Positions 11,343 to 20,898 of a stretch of DNA of 64,000 nucleotides are shown piece by piece. The position numbers and the translations under genes were made by a program. This stretch comes from Bemisia tabaci. Its lineage: Eukaryota; Arthropoda; Insecta; Hemiptera; Aleyrodidae. The stretch lies in the NCBI RefSeq assembly GCF_918797505.1, contig NC_092793.1, forward strand, positions 89,540,411 to 89,604,410, read 5' to 3'. Each line of letters starts with the position of its first letter. Within the stretch, counting starts at the first letter, position 1. The notes under the pieces are model-generated. The model made no database searches, was not told the DNA's origin, and saw nothing but the letters and a program-made list of their open reading frames with translations.

Positions 11343-11481
11343 TGTTATTGAAAACCATTATCCCTCTCAACACTATGACGGAAGAGAGGGTAAAAGAAAT
11401 AATAGGTAAATTAAAGAAGAGTCTAGGGGGCTATCCAGTGTGTTCCACAGTAGTTAAGGAACATAAAGGAAACCTAATTTA

Positions 11482-13069
11482 CAGTGGACTCTCGATAATT
11501 CGAAATTGAAGGGAATCGGTTTTTCTTCGAATTAACGAGGTTTCGAAATAAAGATAGTTCGAATTAAAGAGATTCATGCGGAGGGATTTCGAATTAGAGA
11601 GGTTCGAATGTAGAGAGGCAAATGGACGGATTTACGTCAAAAGGAACCAAATATATCAGTTTATTTCTTTACGGAGGCGAAAATTACACTAAGTAATTAT
11701 TACCCAGATAGCACAGGAATATTCAGAGAATATTCTGAGGACATTCATTGATAAATCCAGAACATTCTCAGAATATTCTGAGAATGTTCTCGGAATATTC
11801 TCAGAACATTCTGAGAAAGTGTGAATGAAACAAGTTCAGAACATTAGGAATATTCTAGGAATATTCTGGGAATGTTCCATCAAAGAACATCCGTGGGACA
11901 TTACAGAGAAGAAAATTCCACATAAAAATTTCCACGGACATTTTATTTTTTAACGATTGAAGAACAGGAAATGTTCAAGATTTTTTTTTTAAATTTTGAT
12001 AGAAAAAAAATTGAACATTTTCTATGGCATTCAAAAAAAGGAAGGAAATCAAGACACTTTTAAAATTAAATACATTTGCGTGTTGAATGATCATTTGCGA
12101 CTTTGACACACATTTAATTTTAAAATCATGATTATTTTTCTGGTCATTACAAATTGTAATATTTTTTTTAAGAAAGAATTGACAGTACAGGGATTTCTCG
12201 TAACAGGGGGGAACAAAAAATGTCGGTGGAAATTCATGATTCTACGGTAATTGAAGCTGGCAGTGGAAACTTTGAAATAAGATACCATAAAATCTAGAGA
12301 GGAAAAACGAAAGAAGTATCTTTATTCAAAAATCAAATTTAGCAAATAAGCTGTAGGCGATTGAGAACAGAACGCTGATGATAGCTTGAACTGGAGAAGT
12401 GGTCAAATGAGAAAATAAAATTTACAATTCGAACGCCAAAAATAACACCTACTTGTGCGCTTTGACATTGCTTAGCTGCGCCTTTTTTTAGGAAGAAAAC
12501 ACAAATTTGGGGCTCTTATCACAAGGATTTCCCCTGAGAAACTCTTACCTACTAGAAAAAATAAAGAAAATGAAAAACATAATAAATTTAATATAAATTA
12601 CCCCTGAGAAACTCTTACCTACTAGAAAAAATAAAGAAAATGAGAAACATAATAAATTGAATATAAATTACCGAAAGTCACAAAACAGGTAACACAATTG
12701 AGTATTAATTATTTATATTTAATTTTAAAATTATTAATTACATGTTTACATTTTGACAATCCTATCAGCTCTTTCAGACACCCAGGTACATAAACAGTTG
12801 ACTTCGAATTGTAGAGGGAATGTAACGCCTTATTTCGAATTATAGAGGGAGGACCATATTTACTTCCCGCACTTCGAATTACAGAGAGAATTTTCGTCGC
12901 AATTTCGAATTATAGAGGGTCGAGCCAGCTTAAAAATTTCGAAATAACGAGGGGAGAGAAATACATTGATTTTCTTCGAATTATCGAGAGCTTTCCTAGG
13001 GAAACAGACTTTCCTTCGAATTAACGAGGTTTTCGAATTATCGAGGTTCGAATTATCGAGAGTCCGCTG
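11482..13069. mobile_element. Tigger/pogo-like non-autonomous DNA transposon
   Basis: Ends CAGTGGACTCTCGATAATTC and the complement finishing GAGAGTCCGCTG are flanked by TA on both sides (11480-11481, 13070-13071), as expected for pogo/Tigger-type elements. Both sub-terminal regions repeat variants of ttcgaattatagagg. No transposase frame survives in 1.59 kb. The interior has a ~70-bp tandem duplication at ~12530-12670 and a gaatattc-iterating block at 11702-11890. Confidence 0.85.
11702..11890. repeat. Iterated gaatattc/gaatgttc block
   Basis: After CCCAGATAGCAC at ~11703 the palindromic motif GAATATTC and its variant gaatgttc/gaacattc recur more than ten times. Resembles in design the blocks at 9519-10636, 16465-16620 and 29365-29725. 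Confidence 0.6.
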
Positions 13070-14640
13070 TATTTTGAATTATGAATTACTGAAATATTAA
13101 ATAAGTCATTTAAGGAAGAGAAAATTCCTGAGGTACCTATTAATAAAGGCGATAGTAACACCTATGCCTAAGGTAAAAAATACGAAGAAAATTGAGGAAA
13201 TGAGACCTACTAATTAACTCGTTACCAGAGGTGGAAAGTAAAAGAAGGGGTAGTAATTAGAGAAATTTTAAATCACATTGAAAAGAAAAAAAAAATTAAT
13301 TGAGGAACAAAGAGGCTTTAGGGAGGAGAGAGGGGCGGAGGAATTAATTTAAATATTGTTCAAAGAATGGTGAGAAGGGGAAGAGAAAGATAAGGGTTTT
13401 GTAGATTTAAAGAGGGCTTTTGAGACTATCAATAGAGAGATATTAATTAAGAGACTTGAAAAAATTGGGATTGGAGACAAGGCATTAGCCTGGTTGAAGG
13501 ACTACCTACAAGAAAAAGAGCAGGCAGTGAAGGGGGGGGGGGAACTTTCCGACGAAAGTGTTGAATTGGGAATACCACAGGGGAGTAGGCTACGGCCAGT
13601 ACTGTTCTTAATTTATATAAACGATTTAAAAAGTGTATTGAGGGAATGCAAAACTGAGAATGTTCGCTGATGACACACTTTGATATATCTGAGAGGAGAA
13701 ATAGTTGAGAGATTACAGGAAAAGCTGCTTAAAGAATTGACAAGGGTTGGGGAATGGGGAATGGCTGAAGGTAAATAAACTTAAATTAAACACAGAAAAG
13801 TCGAAGTTTGTGGTATTTAGCTCTGAGGAAGAGAAAAGTGGTATGGAGGCGCAGATAAAAATAGGGGAGGAGAAAGTGGAGAGAGTTAATGAATACAAAT
13901 CATTGGGGGTATTAGCAGGAAAAGACCTGAAATGAGATAAGCAAATTAAGAAAATAACCAATGATTATAGAAGTAGAGTTTGTTTTATTATGAAGGGTCA
14001 AAAACACATTGACAATGAGGGGAAGAAATTGTTATGCCTACTAAGTATGCAGTGGTAAATTACTCCATAACAATATTATTTGAGGTGAGCAAAAGCGTTA
14101 TTGAAAGAATACAAGTGGGGCAGAACATCACGATGAGATACATATTACATAAGGGGTAGAGAAGAAAATATTGGGGTAATGCTTAATGAACTTGGGGGGT
14201 TATGTATGGAATTATTTGTAAAATATAGGGTGTTTATATTTATTTATAAAATGAAGAAGGATTATATTAAGGGTGTGGACAAAGGAATGAAAGAACTAAT
14301 ATGGTGTAAAAATACAAAGGAAACGAGAAATGGAGATAAGGTATGGACATATCATGAAAAGGTTGCTGTTGATAAAATGATATTCTATAAAAGAGTGAGG
14401 AAGTACAACAGATTCAAGTGCTACAAATTGGAAGACCTGGGACTGGGGGTGTTCAAAAGGAACTTACTATTTAAACTAAGGGTATATCAAAACAACAACT
14501 GGGGAGGAGGGAAGATTACTGAGGTACGAGGATAAGGAGGTATTATGTAAGAAAAGGGGGAACGAATGGGAGCATAGAGTGTGTAACCTCAGAGAAAAGT
14601 GGGAACAGGACGGGTTAGCCAATGGCTATTTGAAGCCCTC

Positions 14641-15212
14641 CCCCCCCCCCCCAAAAAAAAAGATCTAGGAAGAATCCAATTTAAAGGCGGTAAAATTATC
14701 GAGAAAGGAGATGACTATGAAACTGTGGGTGTCATCACTACTGATCTGATAAATGCGTTCCATCAGATGCCAACATTCATGTCATGCAGGCTCTAGCATT
14801 ATTGGTTTGCTTTCTTCATATTTTTTCCTACATATTGTATGTCTTTTACAAGTAGTTTTTTCATAAACTAAACCTAAACATCCCTATTTTCCACAACTAA
14901 AAATATTATCACACTTTAAGTTGTTATCAAGTGTTTTTTTTGTTCAGCTGCAGGCAGCTGTAACCCTATGTAAAAAAAAAATGGTTCAATTTTTTCAAGT
15001 TTCCCCCATTTTTTATGCGTAAAGTACTCCCCTGCACAAAGCTTTGTGCTTGTAATGGTTCCCACTGGATGATTTTTTAATTTTGTATGCTTCTTTGTTT
15101 TTCAAATAAATTCAATTCAGTTCAATGGTGTAAACTTCGATGACTGGTGTGAATTAATAACTTCCAAAATGTTGCAGCTCTATCTGAGCATTGAGCAAAT
15201 CCCCTTGCTGTA
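14641..15212. other. No functional gene seen
   Basis: Starts with a C run followed by an A run (14640-14662), perhaps the retrotransposon tail. The plus frame continuing to 14796 (GVITTDLINAFHQMP) is short and unidentified. The rest is AT-rich. Confidence 0.4.
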
Positions 15213-16460
15213 AGTAGTGCAGTTTATTTTAGGAATTAAAAGGAGAAAATCTGCATATTAATTAAAATGATTCGCTACTTGGTGGTATTAAACCAATTTT
15301 TTGCACAGCGAGAACATCTCATGAGTTATTACAGGGCAAGAACCTCCCATAGAGAAAAAAAAGGTGTTTGCATCTTGAGGTTTGTTTAACCTGTGACGTA
15401 GGTCGTCACAACCTGGCCAGCGAAATCCGGAATTCAAAATATAAAAAATGGACCATGATGTTGTCCGATTTTTTTACTTGAATCAACTCATTATATAATT
15501 TCAAGCACTTTTTATAGATAACTTTTTTCCTTAAATTACACCATTTCCAAGAAAATCGACAGGATAAACGTCGCTGTACCGACCTACGTCATCAAATCAT
15601 CAAAAAATTCCAAGATGCCCGAAATGCAAACACCTCCTTTTTTTTCTCTATGAGAACCTCCTGCAGTAACAGGATGCTCTGGCTGTGGCAAATGTGTGCG
15701 GTTTATTTTTACCATGTGACTTGTCATTTTCATTAAGGTGATTCGATGGACGCCATATTTTTTGTCAGAACGACATGCGATATATCGCATTGATTGGTCC
15801 CATTTTTTCAGCTAATTGTCATTTTTCTCATACTTTGAGATCGCAATTCTGTTGCCAGGAGGTTAAAGAATTCACATATCAGTTCTGACAACCACATTCA
15901 ACGTATTAAAGGCGTGGTTTTTACTGACGAAAAATATCGCATTCGAGTGCAGTTTCGATATCAGTGTCGAATGCGATAGTTTTCCTCTAAAAATCACGCC
16001 TTTAAAGCGTCCAGCCCACGTACAAACTGGGGCTCTCAAACTGGCACTAATTCTTCTATTTCTCAGCCATTTCTGCACGGAATGCCTTGAAAATTTCAAG
16101 ATCTGATCTGTGATGTATCCCGAACACATCGGTTACCCTCAAAGATCGTCGGCCCGACGATCTTTGAAAGGCAACAGTCAGCAGTTCCATCGATGAGCCT
16201 TTTTGAGGCCCCTAGTTTGTAGGTGGGCTGGACGCTTTATACGTTGAATGTGGTTGTCAGAATTGATATGTGAATTCTTTGAACTCCTGGTAACAGAATT
16301 GCGATCTCAAAATATGAGAAAAATGACAATTAGCTGAAAAAATGGGACCAATCAATGCGATATATCGCATGTCGTTCTGACAAAAAATATGGCGTCCATC
16401 GAATCACCTTAAGATGCAGATTTTCTCCTTTTTTTCCTAATTCAAACTGCACTATACCTG
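15213..16460. repeat. Outer inverted pair around nested palindromes
   Basis: gtgcagtttattttaggaatt at ~15215 and the following ggagaaaatctgcat are inverted at ~16413-16457 (atgcagattttctcc...aattcaaactgcac). Between them lie 15261-15734, with no gene seen, and the nested foldback. Confidence 0.6.
15735..16411. mobile_element. Nested foldback element
   Basis: 15735-15914 and 16229-16411 are inverted copies (~180 bp, ends AAGGTGATTCGATGGACGCC). Inside are a second hairpin (~15908-16014, aaaggcgtgg.../...cacgccttt), a third inverted pair (16016-16042 with 16209-16236) and, near the centre, a 25-nt perfect palindrome at 16141-16165 with 12-bp arms. Confidence 0.75.
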
Positions 16461-16464
16461 CAGG

Positions 16465-16620
16465 ATAATTTGATCAGATAATCGTAGGATATTCAGTGGT
16501 AGGATATTTGTGGAATATTCATAGGATATTCGTTGGTAGGATATTCATAGGATATTCTACTTTTGCCATTGAGTATATCCTTCGAATATCCTATAAATAT
16601 CCTACTGCTAGCTGGGTGCA
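16465..16620. repeat. Iterated aggatattc block ending in GCTAGCTGGGT
   Basis: The 9-mer aggatattc and its complement gaatatcct recur about eight times. The block ends with gctagctgggt, the inverse of an ACCCAGCTAGC-type end. Confidence 0.55.
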
Positions 16621-17014
16621 GTTTGTGGGTGTAGAATAAATAAAGTAGGTTCCGTATCTTAAAGAAATTTATTTTCTGTATTTGATGAATAAAATACATC
16701 CACCATCGTCTCAGCAATAAGAATGAGTCAATTAACAAGTACATAATATTAAAAATGTATGTTAATTTTCACTCTGTATCTATAGCTTTGTGACTCGTTG
16801 AAAATTTAAAATATGCTTTTAGCACTTAAAAAGTACAATAAAGAATTATAAGTGCAACCAGTAAAGTGAACATTCATTCAACTTACACCCACGCATGTAC
16901 ACAGTTACTCACGAAAATTAATGGAACTAAAAAAGTTCAGGGTTACTTCTAGGTTCCAGGCTAGAGTCAAGGAAGTAAGTAAATATTCCCATTCCAGATT
17001 AATCATATTTCAAT
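16621..17014. other. No gene seen; downstream of bioA
   Basis: Presumed 3' flank of the bio locus on the minus strand. No terminator hairpin of bacterial type was noticed; any polyadenylation site is undetermined. Confidence 0.4.
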
Positions 17015-18311
17015 TCACATCCTTGACTGAAGGTACCTCATAAAGATTTGATAATTTCTGCTACCTATAGTTTTGTAAGCTTCTTCAAGTTCTAAGTCAC
17101 TGATACGGTATGGCGGAAGAAAGTAAATCGTATTTCCCAAAGGTCTGAGTAAAAGTCCTTTCTCTAAAAATTTTGGCTTGAGTACCTGAGCATAGGGAGT
17201 ATCAAAGGCAGCAATCGTTCCAGTGACTCGTATATGATGAATATCAATAAAAGCTATGGAGAGTTTTTCCAGCTCTGTTTTATGAGTCATGTGAATTCTG
17301 TTTAACTTAGCCATTATGCCAGGTTGCGTCAACAACTCCAGAGATGCAATCCCTGCAGCACAGCCTAGAGGATTAGCAGTATAGGAGTGGCCATGAGCAA
17401 ACGCTTTAGTAAAGTGTTCACTTAGAAATGCATCATAGATCCGGTCAGTAGTGGCGGTAACTGCTAATGGTAAGAATCCTCCCGTCAATCCTTTGGATAT
17501 ACAAAGAAAATCAGGAACAAAGTTCACCTGCTCCAAAGCAAAACAAGATCCTGTACGACCGAATCCTGACTTGATTTCATCGAATATAATCAAAATGCCA
17601 TACTGGCGCGTGAGATTAACAGCTCTGGAAACAAATTCTGGACGACACATCCTCATACCACTTGCCCCTTGAACCAATGGCTCCAAAATTAGTGCAGCAA
17701 TTTTATGAGCATCAGCTTGCAAGTGACGCTCTAAAATCCGAAGTGCATGTATTTCTTTATTTTCCACTTGATCATCACCAATCCAAGTTTCCGGAAAAGG
17801 TATCGTAAGAACAGAAAAGAATAATCTGGAGAATAGATCATGAAATCCAGACGTGACTCCTACACTCATTGCTCCAAATGTGTCTCCATGATATGCTCCT
17901 TCAAAACTGAGGAAAACAGTTTTATCTCTTTCACCTTTATTCCACCAGTACTGATGGGAAATTTTCAATGCAACTTCAACAGCTGTAGAACCGTTATCAG
18001 AGAAGAAAAATTTACTCAATTTTTGTGGGAGCAATGCTTTCAATTTTTCACAAAGCGTCACTGCTGGCTCATCCTGGGTGTGAATCCTGCGAATATTACA
18101 TGTTCTAAACGCAGACTTTGTTCATAAATTGCTCCTGCTATTTAAGGATGAGCATGACCGTGCAGCTAGAAATTAAATCCAAGTATGCCCCATCATCCAC
18201 ATCATAAATATATGACCCCTCAGCTCTCTTGACAGCAATTGGTATCGGAGCTGTTTTTCCTTGAGTAAATGGGTGCCACAGGATATTTCTATCTCGCTCT
18301 GCTAGATTCAT
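17015..18311 (-). pseudogene. bioA: BioA, DAPA aminotransferase; 5' part broken
   Basis: BioA is a PLP enzyme (class III aminotransferase) that makes 7,8-diaminopelargonate from KAPA using S-adenosylmethionine. The 348-codon frame 17015-18061 carries NGSTAVEVALK, GAYHGDTFGAMSVG, DEIKSGFGRTG (Asp161), SKGLTGG with the presumed PLP lysine (Lys190) and HGHSYTANPLG. The N-terminal part is present but broken. From ATG 18311 the frame encodes LWHPFTQ and YDVDDGAYLDLISS, then shifts where a conserved WWVN-like segment is absent (apparent ~13-nt loss). Next, a TAA stands where HAHPY is expected, and an apparent 5-nt insertion lies near 18072. The start lies 23 nt inside bioD. Alternatives: assembly errors or an unrecognised intron; a functional copy may exist elsewhere. 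Confidence 0.88.
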
Positions 18312-18927
18312 CTTCATTCATTGCAAGCATTTCTCGCAGGTGAATTGACAAAGGCACTTTCAACAATGCTTCTTTATCAACTTGCTTTAACTGAGGCACT
18401 GTTGCCAGCACTTTCACTCCTCCGTAAAATTCTATCGCCTGAAGATTCTCTTTGTTTTCTGGCCCATTAAGAATTACTCCCAAGATAGGGATATCCCTTC
18501 TTCTAAGGGCCTCTAAACTCAGTAGAGTGTGATTGATAGTACCAAGTGTACTTCTTGCAACCAATATTGTTGCAACTCCAAGTAATTTGATTAAATCCAC
18601 CATTAATGTACTTTTGTTAATTGGTACCAAGATACCTCCAGCACCCTCTATAATTATGTTTTCTTCTTTTGGCAAGTCAATTTGACCAATGTCTATATCA
18701 CTGTTCTCTAGATTTGCAGCTACATGAGGTGATAACGGTTCTTTGAACATGAAAGCTTCCTTGTATATTAGCGTGTTTGTCAAATTACTCACTTGGTTGC
18801 TGTCCGTTCCTTGCACACTTCCAGTTTGAATAGGCTTGAAGTATGCGTAACCAGAATGAAGGCAAAGCCAGCTACAGATAGTTGTCTTACCAACATCAGT
18901 GTCCGTCCCTGTCACAAAAATACGCAT
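18289..18927 (-). CDS. bioD: BioD, dethiobiotin synthetase (bacterial type, intact)
   Basis: BioD closes the ureido ring of biotin's precursor: ATP, CO2 and diaminopelargonate give dethiobiotin. The 212-residue frame is a typical full length. It shows the P loop GTDTDVGKT (residues 7-15), the KPIQTG substrate motif (31-36), LSPHVAA (65-71), EGAGGILVP (94-102) and LGTINHTLLSLEALRRR. I chose the ATG at 18927 because bacterial BioD starts just before the P loop; an in-frame ATG at 18975 would add 16 residues (MLLCNQLRKNYRQSQP) without family resemblance. It stops at 18289-18291, inside the start of bioA. No introns are evident. Flanking DNA is insect repeats, so I infer horizontal transfer rather than contamination. 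Base composition resembles its surroundings. Confidence 0.93.
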   Translation of the reverse strand: MRIFVTGTDTDVGKTTICSWLCLHSGYAYFKPIQTGSVQGTDSNQVSNLTNTLIYKEAFMFKEPLSPHVAANLENSDIDIGQIDLPKEENIIIEGAGGILVPINKSTLMVDLIKLLGVATILVARSTLGTINHTLLSLEALRRRDIPILGVILNGPENKENLQAIEFYGGVKVLATVPQLKQVDKEALLKVPLSIHLREMLAMNEDESSRAR

Positions 18928-19025
18928 TGGCTGAGATTGTCTGTAATTTTTTCGTAGTTGATTGCACAGCAGCAAGAAAATCTAATTTTTTTTTTACATT
19001 TCAATCAACGAAAAAATACGAGCTA

Positions 19026-19032
19026 CTATATA
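19026..19032 (-). promoter_or_regulatory. Possible TATA box upstream of bioD
   Basis: TATATAG on the minus strand lies ~100 nt upstream of the chosen bioD ATG (51 nt upstream of the alternative ATG at 18975). Position alone supports it, and the region is AT-rich. A 5'-UTR 3' splice site (tctcag) just before the ATG is also conceivable. Confidence 0.25.
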
Positions 19033-20659
19033 TTTCTTTGATGTTAGTCACATGGTGTATTGAAAATGGCAAGACTAAGACATGGGTAGGTACGGATCCA
19101 GTTTCAAGTTAAGAGTGTGTTACAGAAATAATTGAGGTAGGTAGTCTTATGGAACTTGAACTATGCAACCCAGAGTGCTAGCCGTTTCATCTCTGAACAA
19201 GTTTCTCTGCTGTTATCAACATGAGGGTGAATGATGCTCTTATGACCTTATCTCAACATTGAGTACCTTTCCATTTAGTTTATCTGACTGGCAGTGATAA
19301 GAATTCAAATGAGACTGCAGCTATACCTAAGTATGGCAGGATTGATATTCTCAGAAAGTAGAATGATTGGGGGAAAATGGAAGTTTTAAAATTCTGTATC
19401 TATTGCCTGTTTGAAAATTTTCAAGTCCTGAATATCTCCATTAGGTTTGAAATGCGATTTTGAGTTGCTAATTATAGGCTATTTACTGATGTTTGTAATT
19501 TTTATTTCCACACTACAAAATATCTTATTGTTGCAAAACTAGAAAAAGTGGAAATGGGGAAAAAGAAAGATATCAGCCAGCGATGATGCTAGAGCGTAGA
19601 CTCGCATACCTATATTCAGTGGTTGACTAGAAGTCCACCTCCTTCACAAAGTGGGAGGCAAAAGTGCTGCCCTCTGTGCACTGTACTAGTGTACTATGTA
19701 ATATGTAACACTTATCTATTTAAAAGGAAAAATTTACTTTCAGAAATTTCTGGAGATTTAGTAATTTTACGTTAGCACTGCTGCAACCCCAGGGTCGCTA
19801 GTGCTTCAACTGAGTGCCAAAAATCTTTTTCATCCCTTCTAGTTACACGATCAGTCAAGTTCAAACCTCCAAGCCAAACGTTTAGCGCTAAATCTCTTTT
19901 TTTCTTCAATTTTTAGTTTGGTGACATTTTCGACATCTCAAAAATTTTGCAACAAAGGGAAAAGTTACGGAGCACATTATGCACGTATTTTTTACGTTCT
20001 TTCCGAAAAAGTACACTGATTTTAGATTAAATTAAGTTTCACAAGTAAACTTGAAATAACCCTTGAAATTGGCAACGATGGACCGTTAGGCTTTTTAAAA
20101 TTCACTGAAAGCTCTTTGTATGGCCAGAAATGAAATGCACGCAGAGAAATACCCGTGGTGCACTCCCACGGAAGGTGTCTAAGGTCAAAAAATATTCAAA
20201 AGAGCTACTCTCAAGTAAAAAAAGGCCGCTAAACACTACATCCCAGTCAATTTTCACATCGTGAAAATCCAGGTACAACTACACTTTTTAGATATGTTGT
20301 AAATATGGGTGAGAGCTGTTACATACGTCAATATAAAAGTCCTACCCCACTTTCTTGAACCTTAGGCGTGATTTATCAAATTTTTGCCATTTTGGGCTCT
20401 TGGGAAAGATTTTCCTCGAAAATTCGGCAACGTGGAGAAAATTTTCACTGAATGTTTTTTCTTCCTTTTTTTGCGTTCTTTCCAAACACGTAGGTACTCG
20501 GTTTATAGTTTAAATTGAATTCTACGTGCAAATAACTCTTGCTAAAAGAATAAAACTGATGAAAAAGTCAACAAAAATAATTATTTTTCAATGCCGGGAT
20601 TAAGGGTTGGAGGCGCTGCTGCACCTTCGCACGGACTCAGTTCGGTAAAATATTTGGCA
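19033..20659. other. No gene seen; weak ~500-bp duplication
   Basis: No credible coding frame. 19880-20100 and 20400-20560 share loosely similar blocks (cgttctttcc...gtac, ttaaattgaattct-like), suggesting an old tandem duplication. Confidence 0.4.
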
Positions 20660-20664
20660 TAAAG

Positions 20665-20885
20665 TCTACCTAGGACTAGTACTTTGAAATTATGAAACAT
20701 TTAGCGAAATCCAGGTTGGGCCGTGTAGGGAAAAGGGGGAAAGTAAAGGAAATAAGGACAAATCTATCGGGAACAGATAAGCGTGTATGAACGTGAGAGA
20801 GGATCAGAAGGACAAGTGGTGGTGCGTAACCATAGATACATACAAGAGATATATACATGATACAGTCAAAATCGTACAGGGTGCC
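20665..20885 (-). repeat. Possible 3' LTR of the BEL/Pao element
   Basis: Directly after the pol frame on the minus strand comes a G-rich tract (gggggtggcaccc, like a polypurine primer) then TGTACGATTTTGACTG, a plausible LTR start. The far end and a matching 5' LTR are not seen. Confidence 0.4.
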
Positions 20886-20898
20886 ACCCCCGGGCGGG

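Larger units (their letters stand above)
11343..14640 (+). pseudogene. Decayed non-LTR retrotransposon, reverse transcriptase and C-terminus
   Basis: Plus-strand translations in shifting frames show the signature of a jockey/R1-type ORF2: a stretch around 13380-13510 reading FVDLKRAFETINREIL then LAWLKDYLQ; GIPQGSRL at ~13570; an FADDTL-like block at ~13660-13680; LKLNTEKSKFVVFSS at 13774; and a C-terminal frame at 14179-14535 beginning MLNELGGL. Stops and frameshifts break it at least five times. The part at 11343-11480 (EERVKEIIGKLKKSLGG) and the part resuming at 13072 are separated by the Tigger-like element at 11482-13069. Inactive. Confidence 0.82.

Noticed and set aside
14599..14796. 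Small plus-strand gene after the LINE remnant
   Set aside because: Runs through C and A homopolymers; the last 40 residues look protein-like but I cannot identify them.
17015..18927. Bacterial contamination or symbiont contig
   Set aside because: Sequence on both sides is eukaryotic transposon and palindrome DNA, and a spliced animal gene lies on the same contig; no other bacterial genes are present.
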